A DNA stretch of 64,000 bases from Strongylocentrotus droebachiensis (GCA_035222895.1 JAVYIG010000041.1:248001-312000), one strand, 5' to 3'; counted from the stretch's first letter, positions 1 to 34,218 are shown. Translations and numbers: made by a program. Notes: generated by a model from the sequence alone, not told the origin.

Positions 1-20752
<20,752 letters not shown>

Positions 20753-21875
20753 GGTGACCGCTGCCTGGTATCCAGGTGATGGTGGGAGTTACTGCTACGT
20801 ATGGTCTTCGGCCCACTGCTCTCTCAGCATCCTATGTAAAACAGAGGAAGAGAAAGGGGTACAAATATGAATTTACAAAGCATACAGTATCTACATGTAA
20901 TTGGGACTTCGGAAGAAAAGATAAACAAACTAGGATAAGAATGGACAAAAGAATAATTACATGTAAATGATAAGCGAAGCAAGGCTTGACACTAACAGGG
21001 GTCCAGTTTTTAAACTCCGGACCCCCACTCCCTTCCAATTTATAAATTTTATTCTGTAGCCTGTGTGAAACTGGAGTACAACGCTGGTGCTGAAAGAGAA
21101 ATAACTAAAGAAAATAACAGCACAGTAGAATACATGTACAACAATGAAACTAATCTTTTTACATATGAAGCCAACAATTTCTTTTTAGATAAATACCTAC
21201 ATTTACTACCCCCAAAACATACAAACATGTATGCCATACACCCTTCAAAGTGTGCAAGTACTACATTTCAAAAGAAAAACTTAAAATCTTACCTTTTAAA
21301 GATTTGAAAACATACAAAACTAAAAGCATATTTTCCCATCCCGGACAGATCAGTGCATTAATGTAAATACATTTACAAGCTGGAATTTTAGATAATGCTG
21401 CAACAGAACACCCACAAATCAAATGCATCGAGTACATAGACTGATTTTTCCTAATTCCCAACCTGACATAAATTTAAAAATCTATCGGGTAAACAATTGG
21501 CTAATTACCCATCATCTTGTCTGAGAAGAAATAAGGGTGCTTAATGTCTAAGGTTGTACTTGTAGGTGAGGTGTTGTTTATCAGTTATGACGTCAACTAA
21601 TCCAAAGAGACAACACATGCTCATCTTTAATTTGAGCCTTGAAGTAAAGAGGATGCAGCCATCAAGCGACCTCACTGGCCAATGAACCTTGCTGCTTGAC
21701 ACGACCTCTCATGTAAATCTCAAATAATTTTAGAAAGGTTGGATGCAAACTTCAACTGCAGACATTACAAAATTTGGTTATTTAAAAAGGGATGAAAAGT
21801 TGATAAAGGGGATAGTTTTAAATGATCCTCCTATGCTTTTATTCAAACCTAGCATGACCTCAGAATGTTCAGGAC

Positions 21876-22037
21876 CAGGCCCCCGTTGCATAAAACTTGC
21901 CATTGATGGTAACTTTGCCATCAATGGTAACTACCATGGAAACCTTGATTTTTATGGCTGTTGAGTCCTGTTACCATGGTAGTTGCCATTGAAGGCAAAG
22001 TTACCATCAATTGTAAGTTTTATGCAACAGGGCCCAG
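21876..22037. mobile_element. MITE, about 162 bp, near-palindrome
   Basis: Left and right halves are inverted copies: GTTGCATAAAACTT, then ATTGATGGTAACTTTGCC, then CAATGG(T/C)AACTACCATGG, with only scattered mismatches over about 65 bp and a short central spacer. The tips read GGCCC/GGGCC. This is the typical form of a small abundant snap-back MITE; no coding content. Confidence 0.8.
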
Positions 22038-24421
22038 ATTGGATCCCAGGTTCCAAGCATACCTCCTTATCCCTAAGGTGACAATTGAGTACGAGCTCTG
22101 ACCATGTACCTACTCTGACCTCACTTGCCTCAAATTTAATCATCTTTCAGAGCCTTGCTCAATAGGTGTAATCGGATGAAATGTAAAAAGAGACCACAAT
22201 GATATCACTCTCTGCATCATAAACACTTAATTTCTTAATCCTATAGTGCTCATCATTAATGAATGTATATTTTGTAATCACAAACTTTTTTCCTCTTTTC
22301 TTTGAACAACTGCAATAGACGCTTGTGTGAAGTCACCCAGAGCATGATCATACACGTACATTGTTTTCACGGCTCTTTGCTAAAGGCATGCATAGAATTT
22401 TGGGCCATATGTCTTCCATCGGGCTGTGGAAATGGCAGACATGTAAACAAGATGGAAGGGGGGGGGGGCAACATTTGTGTCACAACTCAGACCAGTCTGC
22501 ACAGATTGATAGCCTGTCAAAAAGATTGCAAAAACATATGTATGATAGCTAGCTCATCATGGGTTTGCTATTACTTATTTGTGAAGTACAACGTGGAGAG
22601 TTTAAAAAATACATGTAGGCAATCAGTACCAATTTGATATGGGTATCGGTATTTGGTAAGCAATATGAAGCCTCTGCTTCTATAGCTGCATGCATTTTTA
22701 ATTCCATTTAATATGATTGCATGTTTGATTTCAGGCAAAGTTTATTAAGTGAGTCATATTACTCAAAGAGTCAGATGACTCAAAGGGTGAAAAACCAATC
22801 ATTACCAAAAGAAATCTGGTATACATATACATGTAATGCATGGGTGTATATAAATGTAGGCCAGTGGGAAAAAATACACAGGAAAGCTTTAAAAAAGAAC
22901 TCAGGTACAAAAGCAGATAAATAAAGAAAAGTTGTTGTTAAAGATATACTATAGTACACCAAATCCCCCAATATTCCTGTAAACATTTGTTAAACACTGA
23001 TGTACAGTAGGCTCCAGGAGTTGTACAACAATGTAGTGTTTACCTGTAATTGTAAAAGACATGTAGAAGCCCTGAAAGAATCTCCATGTATACATGTAGC
23101 TGTGGTTGAGGATTAAAATTCCTAGGCTACAACTGTAAATGTACTGTAGGACACATGTGTATATGATTTGTATTCTTTTTAAAGTATGCACCTGTTCCTT
23201 GATACATTTAGATTGAACCCCCCCCCCTTCAGAAACCATGGTTTTCAACATACATTTTGTTCATGTACATGGATATGGTTGCTGGGTTAGAAACCTTTAT
23301 GGGGGAGGGGGGTCTCTGTACCATATACATGTACATCTGTCTGTAAGATAATTACTCAGGGAGAACCCATCAAGATGATATAGGTGATGTTATCCGGGTA
23401 TCTTTAAAAGCTTAGTATCACATCATTATCAGTGGGTTGTCTAGCACACATGTCTACATCAATCAGTATCACCCAGATACATCACCGTCTACCTTCCCAT
23501 TCTCTCTATTCCTTAATCATTACTTTATTGCTATCTCTTGCACTTGTCTTTCGGCTCCTAGCTTACGTGTTCATTTGACTAACGAACAGCCATATACCTA
23601 CAAACTGTATACCCACTGATAAACTTGTAGCCTGGATGTATCAGTATGTGTAATTTAAGAGCTGGGGAAAGGGTTACGATACAGGCCTACACTTAAAGGC
23701 ATCAGCATTCACTAGCTTGCAAAGGTTATAGGGTGGCCATGAATTTTCAAGGTCAATTTGGAGTTCAATTTCGGATTCAGAAGTATGTGATGGTTTAGCA
23801 ATAAATTATGTGCGAACATCTTTGTTTACATGTATGTATTCCAGTTTTTGTTTTTAAATAGCATTTTACAAAAAAACAATATTCTTGGTTCATGAATGAT
23901 GTACATGTAGTAATCTTTTCCTAGAATATCAGTACGGGAATATACAGAGAAGCAGCTTGGTACATTTACAGTGTACTTACATTTACCGGTATTTTATATT
24001 ACTGGAACATTAGCTTATCAAGCATTGGCTAATCAAATAGGTTAATAAGCATCAGTGTAGGCCTACTGTACATCAAGCATTACCATGGCAAGACTGAATA
24101 AGAGTTGATATAAAGCATTCAAATGATAACTCCTACATGTACATGTATAAGGAGATCACTTGAAATTTAAATTGCAAAACAGTTAATATGGTTGATTCTA
24201 TATCAATCCAAATCGATCTCTTACTGGTATGTCATACATGTATGAACAGAATTTCCAATGATGAGATGAACAAAAAAAGTGAGATCTCGAGAACTAGATG
24301 GGAAAAGATTTAATACATATAATAAAACAAACAAGGGGCTGATACAGATTAATGATGAACAAAATGGGGAGGGGGGAAAGAGAAAAACATAGGATTGCGA
24401 GAGAGAGAGAGAGAGAGAGAC

Positions 24422-24604
24422 CAACAAGAGGGCCTCCAATAGGGAGTCACATAGCTGGCATGCCAAACGGCTGTCTACTCTTGTCTCATCCTGATAGTGT
24501 ACTTCTATACTGTCTGTGATGGCTACCTCGGCCGGCCATGATATGGTGAGTACAGTATGCTCACCACGTGGGACTACACACAGATTTAAATCTAATATAC
24601 CACT
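24422..24604 (-). other. Exon-like open segment, unassigned
   Basis: A minus-strand open frame of about 60 codons follows a good acceptor (TTTTGTTATCAG) and ends at GTCTCT next to a GA/CT microsatellite. The composition looks protein-like (it includes TISWPAEV and QDETRVDSRLACQL), but I recognise no domain and cannot connect it to another exon. It may be chance or an alternative TTBK 5' exon. Confidence 0.2.
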
Positions 24605-26033
24605 CTGATAACAAAACAAAATTACATTTACCTTGCAAATTTAAGGGTAACACTAACAGCTAGTACACTGTAGTGCATGTACATGTCCATTATTAAATGT
24701 ATCTACAGTACATGTACATGATGTATACATGTAGTAAACCATCCTTTAATTATGTCAATGACATAATTTTAATATTTATAAGTCTATATGAAATACACAA
24801 CATACAGAAAAATGAATCATTCCATACTTCATTGCATAAGGGCAAGGCCAACATGCATTTGTCCATGTACAGTACATGATATTTAGGTATTTGTATCATT
24901 GTATCTCCAAGGCTGGGAATAATTGTTACTGAATGACAAGTGGATTACAAAGGCCCCAAATATGTCTAAGCATTTATTTACAGGGTATTCTACCGTGACT
25001 TGGGAATAAATGAGGAACAAAGAAAAGAAAAGAAAAGAAAAACTTGGCATGGCACCATGAAGAAAACAAATATTCAGACGATTTGTTGTTCATACATTTC
25101 AACAAAAATAATTGATCTGACTTTTCTTAGTCACTAAAGTGTCCTTTCTACTACAAATATTTCATTTGATGGGCTGGGGAGAGTATTAAAGTTCAGCAAC
25201 GTCCATGACTCCAGACCATGTACATGTTGTACAGAAGTATTGAGCACAATATTTACTCTAAAGAGATGTGCACAAACAAATGAAAGCAACAGACAAATAC
25301 AGTAAATGAAGCATGCATTCAAACAGTCTAAAAGAAAAACAAGATACTAATCAAATGCAAAATCAATCTAGACAACTAAAACAAATCAAATTAAATTAAT
25401 AATGGTATATATAGTAAGAAAGCCAATGAACATAATTGGATATGTTAATATTATTCTTAGTAGAATACTTTTGAATTGTTAATAACAAACAATCTTATCA
25501 AAATATTTTCACATAAAATTAGTTTACAATCTTATGACATAAAAACTGTTTATCATGCAGACAATACCTCCTATATTTATGTACATGTACATTTACATGT
25601 ACAATTGTACATGTAGCCAGTCCAGTCTTAGTAACACTGGAAAGAGCTCAAATTCATCAAACATTTCAATCACACCAATAGAGGTTTCACCACAAGTAAT
25701 CATGCCTGTACAATAATATATCTACCTTCTTTCACGCAGTTGATCAAAACAAGAATTACACTCAAGAGTAAAGACTAATGAATCCTGGTTCACTTTGATG
25801 GTATAAAGATATATAAATCCCAATAATAAATCCTCGTTATTCCACAGTAGTGAGCAGATAGTACAAAATCAGATGAATTCACACAAATGAACTTCTCAAT
25901 TTGCAATGATCACCTTTGAAGATAAAAATAGATTCTTCTCTGCAAAATACTTTTACAAAAATATGGACTCAATAAGAGAAGTAGACAATATATATATAAC
26001 TAGCTACGTGTAGATGAGAGTGTTAGTACTGGA

Positions 26034-26195
26034 CTATTTGATGGTGAAGCTAACGGGATGAGATGTCTCCTTGGTCTGTTGTCTCTTATCTACTGAGAAG
26101 TGATGTGTGCAGTAATGTAAGAACCAGGGTATGTCGACCCGACCTACAGCCATCCAGCCAGATAGCTTATGATGACAGGCACAGACTTTCTTCTT
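26034..26195 (-). other. Exon-like terminal open segment, unassigned
   Basis: A minus-strand frame of about 53 codons ending in TAG at 26034-26036 can begin after an AG in a weak acceptor context. It contains HKLSGWMAVGRVDIPWF and ends VSFTIK. I do not recognise it and see no partner exon. It could be the last exon of a nested gene or noise. Confidence 0.15.
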
Positions 26196-27115
26196 CTCTT
26201 CTCTTAGTACTCCACAAAGTATCATTATCTCACTCTCTCTTTCCCACCATGGTCTTCATCTTCATCTTGAGTCGTAGGCATTAGGTAGGATTGTGTTTCA
26301 TATATTATCTACATGTACGTTAAGAGCTCTCCTAATAGTAATAATGATAATTAATGAATTATTTCTTTCCAAGCACTATTTCCAACTCACAACTGATCAA
26401 CGTGCATCACTAATTCACTATACAAATCACATTTTGCTACTTTCATTCACAAAACCAAAGTTCCTCCCATTCTCATTCTAGTAATCTCAGTTCAAATTAA
26501 GTTAAATAAGCATCAACGTCTTTTCTCTTACATACTGTAAGAGGTTAGCCTATTGTGATGATAACCTTTAAGTTTACTGGGCTCTATAATCCATATATTG
26601 TTTGAGATCTGCATGAGTGTAAACAATAGTTCCATGTGTATCTGTTTTTGTTTTGTTGAAAAAAAAGAAGCTCTAATATGGTGCAACAGTTTGACCTTTA
26701 ACTGAAATTCACACCTACTGTACACAAACAAAAGGGGGAGACAGCAAGCTGCAAGTCACTTTTAGAGATACATCTTGCAGAGAGTAAGAAATACATTCTT
26801 TATATAAGTCCTTCTATCTCTCAGCAGTCAATGTGTAGGCCTATATACTCTGCAGCTCAGGAAACCTACAACAGGAAATAAAAAGTTAGGTAGCCCCCCA
26901 CGAATGTATCATTACTAAGCACATCCCTCATTTCTACATGTACACGTGTCTAGACTCTTTACCAATGCATAAAGTCAAAAGAGACTTTGAAATTGAGATG
27001 TCTATTCTTGATGACCCTATTTTCATCTTGGTACATTAGAGAATCCCAAGTAAACCAATGAACATTACCCTGGTAGAAATGGATACCTATCAGTTGGTTC
27101 ACAACACGCTCAGTA

Positions 27116-27439
27116 GGCCCGTCCTCATCAGCCTGAGTTTGCTTGGGATATTATCCCTAAGCTCGAAATTGCGTCTCCACCAGACCGATGCGCTCATTAC
27201 AAAGTAGCTCCGACGGGCACAAAGTAGCTCCGACGGGCGCAAATTAGCCCGTTATTTCTCAAAACGCAGGATATTTTGGAAAAAAGACCAAGATTTCTCG
27301 GGATATTTCCTGGACCAAATATCCCACTAATTGCAACTGCAGGCTGATGAAAGCGCAAATTAGCTGGATAATTTGCGATCGACATACAGTAGTTAAAATA
27401 GCGGGTTATTTGGCAAACTCGAGCTGATGAGGACAGGCC
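27116..27439. mobile_element. MITE, 324 bp, TA target site
   Basis: Ends are GGCC(C/T)GTCCTCATCAGC followed by GAGTTTGC, inverted, 24 of 27 bases equal, with TA outside both ends. Inside, a 20-bp unit (ACAAAGTAGCTCCGACGGGC) is perfectly duplicated in tandem at 27199-27238. No coding capacity. Most likely a non-autonomous element of a TA-targeting superfamily. Confidence 0.75.
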
Positions 27440-30225
27440 TAATGCATCACCATTGGGAGCAAAGGCAGCATCCAATGTTAAACTCTCTTAGTCTGTATCA
27501 CAGACCCTCTTATTCATTTTAATAATTACAGTATATCTTGCCAACACTCTATACAGACTGAGACTACTGCAAGACGTGCAAGTATTTTTAAAGAAGTTTG
27601 GAGATCATTAATATTCTCTTATACACCTGTACATGTATTTTATCTCATTTTATGAAACAGAATGGGGCCTATGGGTCACGTAAAGGTATTCCTGAAAAGG
27701 TCAAATATTGGTAATAAAAACTTTTATGAACTTTCAAGAGCTGTGCAAATGAAATGTCTATAGTTGAGGCAACAGGCTTCATATCTATTCCAGATGATGG
27801 CAACAATAAAATAAAAATATGATAGCATACAATTCACAGGCTTGAATTAAATGCTTTTTATGATTTACAATTTGAAGGGAAAAATCTGGACAGACAATTT
27901 TACATGTACATGTAGGGACTTTAAATACAAAGAGCAGGCCCACAGAGAACACAAATATTTGTCACAGCCATTAATCTGCAAGATCTAAAATTAAAATCAT
28001 TTAAATACAAAAATGTTATACGGTAATAGTTTTTACTGTAACAATTACAAAATGTAATATGTACCCGGGATATCTTGCGGACTAAATCAGTGATGAGGGT
28101 CTTGTTTTTCAGACTACTGCATCCTCCTCCATGGATACCAGGAGGAGGCCAGCCTCTCATACCATATGATGCCATCCCAAGCCCGAGCTGGCTGGTATGC
28201 ATAGGTAATGAGCCAAGCCCCTCTTGCTCTTTCCAATGCTCTAGGCTCTAGCACTGGACCTAACAGTTCTTTACAGCGACACAGAACAGTATGTATGTTA
28301 CTCAATGCATGGAGATAGAACTTTCAGTTTCAACCCCCTTCTTATCTCTAATTGAAAGTTGGAAACCAAATACAAACTTGAGCAAGAATTTCCTTGTAGG
28401 TAATAATAGTTTCATCCATGTACATGTATTTTAATGCCATGCATATCAACAGTTTTGGGCAGTTGTCATACAATGAATCAACAGATCATTAAATGGCACT
28501 ATTTTTACTTTCCAGGTTTCCATGCTCTTTCAAAATTGTATCTATTTTGGTTCTGAGTGTGTGGAGTCAGCATCATATCTCGACCTACATGTACATTACG
28601 TGTACAACGAATGGATCAAAATCAGAACACATACATGTAGAAGATGTAGCCGATATTCATTCAGACTTCCAGGATATTGGTGAATTGATTTTTGTGGTCT
28701 TAGGAGTTACATTGTAGGAAGGAGACTCTCCAAGTACACTACTTTACTTTAGATGTACATTACATTATTAAAAGTAACCTACACAACTGTACAATGTATC
28801 AAATGAAGTATAAACATCAACTTTGTATGACTCCCCTATTTGCAACAAGTAACCAAGGTTCCATACATACTGTACATGTAGTTCAGAAAACAAGACTCTT
28901 GGCCCATTAAAAAAAAAATCTAGTATAGTCACTGAGTAGCAAGGCACAGGATGAAGGCAAGTTTATATGAAGTGGGATACAAGTACAGAGCATACAATGT
29001 AATAGGCAAGAGAAATTCTTGGAAAGATGAATGCAGATGAGATCATACAAACCATTGCGCAACATGAGTGACATGTACATGTACATGTACATGTCCATGT
29101 ATGTAACATATAGATTTCTGACATGTACAGTACTACAGTGTACATGTACAAATGTACAGCCAAGCTGCCAAAGCAGCCAAAGGCTAAAAAGAAGAAAAAA
29201 ATAACAACAGTATATAACCCATGTCATAAAATACAGTTGAAAATGTCAGTAGAATGCAGCCTACATCATACAGTCTTCTCATTTAAGATTATTTTCTGGT
29301 AACGTATACATTATAGAGTACTCTCAGCACATGTTCTTCCCCAGACCTGATGACTAAGTGTAACCTAATTTCACATCATTCAAGCCCCCCCCCCCTACAT
29401 TGCAGGAGCTACATGTAGTCTTTGAGTGTTGACTGGTTACACTTACAGGATGCGAAGCAATCAGCTTGACATTTGTAATAATCTACTCTCTTGTAGAGAA
29501 AGACTGCACTCACTTGTAGCTAGGAGCGTGTGGTAAGAATGAAAAGTTTACCAATAAAAGATTAACTTTGTGTGTTTCCAGTAGTACACAAGGTATGTAG
29601 GTATGTACATGAACAGGTACATGTGTATACATTGTGTAGAGTACAGGTAAATGCATTAGATACATGTATGTAGGGCATGTACTGTACATGTAGTTTTTAA
29701 TTAACCATAAATAATGCTTGTGATTCCCTAAATATACTAGTGATTCCCTAAGCATACACTGTGCATTGCAAGCATAAAGGATAAGTTTTTTTTTCCTTCA
29801 TTTTCTTTACCGTAACTTTAAATTTTCAACATGTACATTTAAAGGTTAAACTCCTATTTACATGTACACAAGGAAGATTAAAAAAAAGAACTTTCAGCTA
29901 TTTTGCATAATTATAGAGCATAATTATCTTAGCAAACTGGATTCTTTAAAGGCTCTGCTGTTACTTACATGTAGTTCACATTTTCTGCAAATGTGAATTC
30001 TTCACATGAGGGGTTGGCTTTCATGTAATAATAGCTACCACATCTTTTACATTTTGAAGACTAAAGAATATTTAACTCATGGCATACCCATAAACAAAAT
30101 TATGAGATTATTACTGCACTAGCTGGACCCGCGGAAATCCGCGGGATTCTAGAGGGGGGCGGGGGTGTAAATAGATATATAGAGACTGTCTAAATTAAAA
30201 CCACCAAGAACTTTATTTGCCATTC

Positions 30226-30629
30226 AGGCCATTAAAAAAATATACATGTTTAGCGTCCCCGCCCGCTTCCTTTTTGGGGGCCGCCTACAATTTATTTTTT
30301 TATTTTTTTATTTTTTTATTTTTTTATTTTTTTGAAAGAAAAAAAACAGCGTCCCCTCCCGCTTCCTCTATTTTTTTTTTTTTTTTATTTATTTATTTTT
30401 ATTTTTTGAAAGAAAAAAAACATGAAAAGCACTGCTAAAATGTATTTCTGATTTAAAAAAAAAAATAAAAAAAATTGCCGTCCGCCATCTTGAAAAATAG
30501 CCCGAATGTCAGGGAAAATGTACGGAGCGGCCATTTTGAAAGAAAAAAAAAAAGAAAAAAAAAGGGCCTCCTCCTTCCCATTTTTCGATAAAACAGGACG
30601 CTAAACATGTGTTTTTTTTAATTTGGCCT
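30226..30629. mobile_element. Foldback element with low-complexity core
   Basis: Arms at 30226-30257 and 30596-30629 are inverted, including a perfect ACATGTTTAGCGTCC. Between them lie T-rich (TTTTTTTA)n-like runs and repeated GCGTCCCC-CCCGCTTCC blocks. No coding content. The element is bounded on the left by a short GC-rich palindrome (CCGCGGAAATCCGCGG at about 30129). Confidence 0.5.
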
Positions 30630-30688
30630 TATATAAAAAAAAAAAACGATCCAACTGTACCGGTAGTTATTCTTTAAGCCACTGGAAC

Positions 30689-31340
30689 TGCGTAGAGTTC
30701 CGTAGTGTGGCGTACCGACTACGCAGAAATTAGGCTGCGTATTAATGGGAAAATAGTTCTGCGTAGGTTATGCGTAGGCTGGCGTACAGGTTTGCTTATG
30801 GTTGCTTACTGTGTGAAAGCTTTTACTGCTTTGTCGATCTGGCGTAGGGTAGCATACTGTTGCGTAGGCATGTAGCGTAGTGTTGCGTAAAAAGGCGTAC
30901 TTTCTGCGTCAAGTTTCTACGCCGAAAGTACGTGAACAAAATTAAACATGTTGAATTGTTTTCGTTCATCTTGCGTACCAGTTCCGTAGTGTGGCATACC
31001 GACTACGCAGAAATTTGGCTGCATATTATAATGGGAAAATAGTCCCTGCGTAGGTTATGCGTAAGCTGCATGGCGTACAGATTTGCTTATGGTTGCTAAC
31101 TGTGTGGAAAGCTTTTACTGCTTTGTCGATTTGGCGTAGGGTAGCGTACTGTTGCGTAGGGTAGCGTACTGTTGCGTAAAAAGGCGTACTTTCTGCGTCA
31201 AGTTTCTACTCCAAAAGTATGCGAAAAAAATTAAACATGTCAAATTGTTTTCGTTTATCTTGCGTACCCCTTTCCGTCCCTCAGCATATAGTAACGTAGG
31301 CCAGCGTAGTTGGTACGCAATACTACACAACTCTACGTAT
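30689..31340. mobile_element. TIR element with GCGTA motifs and a 284-bp tandem duplication
   Basis: The outer ends are imperfect inverted repeats (TGCGTAGAGTTCCGTAGTGT on the left, reverse complement of ACACAACTCTACGTA on the right, then GCGTACC and ACTACGC). The interior is two direct copies of about 284 bp (30696-30979 and 30980-31267). The pentamer GCGTA or its complement occurs dozens of times. No ORF is convincing. It reads like a non-autonomous DNA transposon whose body was duplicated. Confidence 0.65.
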
Positions 31341-32242
31341 TGACCCCACGCCAATTAGAGACCTGTCAGTGTCACAAATAAAGTATTAAAAATATGCTCA
31401 TCTGACCCTAATTAAATGCCTAAAACCCCTGAGCTTTCGGGGGTTTATAGCCCCTTGAAACCCGTGGACCCCACGCCTATATACACTCAACCCGCTGCGA
31501 TCTAACTGACCCCCCCCCCCCCCCACTTTGAAAAACGGTTCTTGGAGCCTTCATGTAACATGCAAGAATGGTGCATGGTGATGCAGATTTTTTTCTGCAC
31601 CCCCCCCCCCAAACAATGTTACTCATTACGCAACTGATTGTTTTGCAATGCATGAAGTCACATGCTTCTGTCTGGTTGATATTGAACTATTAATATGCAA
31701 AAGTACAATTCATAACCTTATTTAATGCTTTCTTGTAATTTACTGTAAATATAAGAAACAAATTTATGACACTTCGGCCCGCACGCTGTTGTGTTTACGG
31801 GTTGTTCGATGGATGGTAGACGTATGTGTAGTTGTATAGTTGTACGAATATTGGCCTGCTTGGCCCCCCATACTCTTCGACTCGAGCGCAGCTCAGCTCA
31901 ATCAGTCAAAGCGCCCCGCCCGCAGCACCATGTATACTGTATAGCTTGCGACTTTAACTGTCAGTCCAATGGTTTTCTCTTGAAAACTTTCCTTTAGAAA
32001 ATGATAATCAAAATTCAGTATACATGTCCGTAATAATCACAAAATAAGCTTTGATTTCATACCTCCATTCACGAAAACTATATCAAAATCGCGGCAATCA
32101 TGATGGAAATAGGTCTCTAAGTTTGGACGTCGACGGGAATTAGCCCCGTGTACCAGCTCTGGCTCGTGCAGCGCAGCTAGTACAAAGCAATCCCTATAGC
32201 AAGACGCTGTACTCTCGGTGATCCCGCCCTTTGCATCTATAG

Positions 32243-32720
32243 AGCATTTAATACGCAACATAATGTGAGTGGTTGGTCATTTGTTGTGAGTCTCTTTGAG
32301 AACTGCAAAGAAATGAGTGTGATCGACGGCGCGGTCTATATAGAGAACATCATATAGGAAGATACCTAACACGGGGTAAGTCATACCCATTCAGCGTGCA
32401 TTTAATACGCAACTTAATGTGAGTGGATGGTCATCGGTCGTGTGTCTACGGATGTTATGTTGAATATCCATGAGGTATCTCTGTCGTCACGCATATCATG
32501 CATTATGCATGTCGCGTCTGTTTTCGCCCTGGACGTCGACACGGAGGAGGACCTCGGGCGGAGTATAGCCAATTCCACAGAGTAGACTCTCCCGCGGACG
32601 ACGGCACCGGGCACGGGTACCCCGAGGGGAGGGTTCAGGAGGAGATAGCTGCACCAACTTGGGTCGGCGATCTCATTAAAAAACAATAGAATACAAAGGC
32701 CGGCGGAGACGTCGCGCCCC
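32243..32720. other. CpG-rich unassigned segment with 50-bp direct repeat
   Basis: GCATTTAATACGCAAC(A/T)TAATGTGAGTGG occurs at 32243 and again at 32398, 155 bp apart. The following 250 bp (about 32500-32720) is sharply GC- and CpG-richer than its neighbours. ORFs on both strands here have no recognisable domain. It could be a promoter/CpG island, a 5' exon or the end of an unidentified element; the two short direct repeats alone do not identify a family. Confidence 0.3.
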
Positions 32721-33725
32721 CCGCGGAGCCTTAGCGTATTACTATTATAGATGTACAGTTGTTAACAATAATAATAAAAAAAGTACAAACAGGGGTGGAA
32801 TATTTGATACTAATTCATCTCTTAACCTTCCAATTGCCATAACAAAATTAAACTGTGCAGGATAAAACCCTTAAATTGTTGGTACTTCAGCAATCCTTCA
32901 TAATATCTATTCTGGTACACAACCATTTATGAGCACACATTAAAGACAACAGAGCACAAGTTTCATCACATATGAGATTTGTACACATGGAAAATGCTGA
33001 CAGTTCACACAATGTATTGTATGTCTGTAACAAACGACTTTGTGTAGAATTTATATTTGAAGTGATGATCAAAATTCTCCTTCCTAACAGTAACAGGGTG
33101 AGTCAGTGAGGGAATTTGATTCCAATCCTTCAATGTAAGCCCAAATGCTTGAAATCCAAACACTGTTTAACTTTATGGCACAGAAATGTGGGGGGGGGGG
33201 GGGGGGAATCAAAGTGTATACAAAGATATGGAAGGGCTCCCACACTAACATTTGTGTAGAGGGTCCAGGGGTTGATTTTTAAGGTCTGTATGCAAGAGCC
33301 GCACATGTAAAATATCTCAATCCCGGAGGTACAGACTAGGATTTTTGGCACCTGTTAGTATCGAGTCCAGGATTACACATACAATGTACAGTACATATAG
33401 TTTTTTCTTCTTTCTAAATGCATATTGTCTCACCAAACTCATTCAACTTCAAAGCAAGATAACTGAAAATTCTTAAACAAAGATGAAAGAGGTGGAATAT
33501 TGGTTTGAAAGTAATTATAGTAATTGTTTCTACAGACTACAATACATACATGTACAGGGTATCTATTGCAAAAGTCAATACAATACAAAAATATGACTTA
33601 ATTTATTAAATATTTATAAATTTTGTTTTAAATGTATGATTAAGTGTAGGACACTAGGACTTGTAGGTAACTCTGTAAGTTGGGGCTTTGATCAGATCGA
33701 AAAATCGGAGCGACACCTTCGCACC

Positions 33726-34218
33726 TTTGATCAGTATCGGCAAAAAAAAATAGGCAGAATTTTTTTTTTTAATGCCAATATTTTTTCAAGTTTTGAGTTA
33801 TCAAATGTTAAAAAAACATGTATAGCTGTGATTATTTTGTCATTTAGAGTGGTTGTAGACCATGTTGGTTGTTATTAAGTGCTTTTTCATGACTTTGAAA
33901 TTGATAATATTAGTCTAAGAAAAGAGGCAAAACATGCGAGCCGCCTACTTGGATTTTAATGACAATGGACAAAAAATGCGTGCCTACATTATAATCCAAG
34001 ATGGCGGCTCCCATGTTTTGCCTCTTTTCTTAGACCAATATTATTAATGTCAAAGTCATGAAAGGGCACTAAATATCAACAAACATTGTCTACAACGATT
34101 CCAAATGACAAAATAATCCCGCTATGATTGTTTTTTAGCATTTGATAGCCCAAAACTTGAACATTTTGGCATTAAAAAAAAAAAATGGCTGATTTTTTTC
34201 CGATCATTTTTATTGATC
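33726..34218. mobile_element. Large foldback element, arms about 230 bp
   Basis: Left arm 33726-33957 and right arm 33989-34218 are inverted copies over most of their length: AGTCTAAGAAAAGAGGCAAAACATG against its complement, CATGACTTTGA, ATTATTTTGTCATTT and the A/T-rich outer block next to AATGCC. A 31-bp spacer separates them. GATCGG/GATCAG motifs cluster at both outer ends. No coding content. A snap-back DNA element; superfamily unknown. Confidence 0.7.

Noticed and set aside
28085-28200. Plus-strand exon-like segment with acceptor TTTTTCAG and a frame ending in TAG
   Set aside because: About 29 codons with no partner exon and an equally open frame on the other strand; not enough to call.
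30296-30435. ORF over T-rich sequence
   Set aside because: TTTTTTTA low-complexity repeats; no coding signal.
32243-32450. Pair of direct repeats considered as terminal repeats of a retroelement
   Set aside because: The copies are about 50 bp and 155 bp apart, with no primer site, polypurine tract or coding remnant between them.
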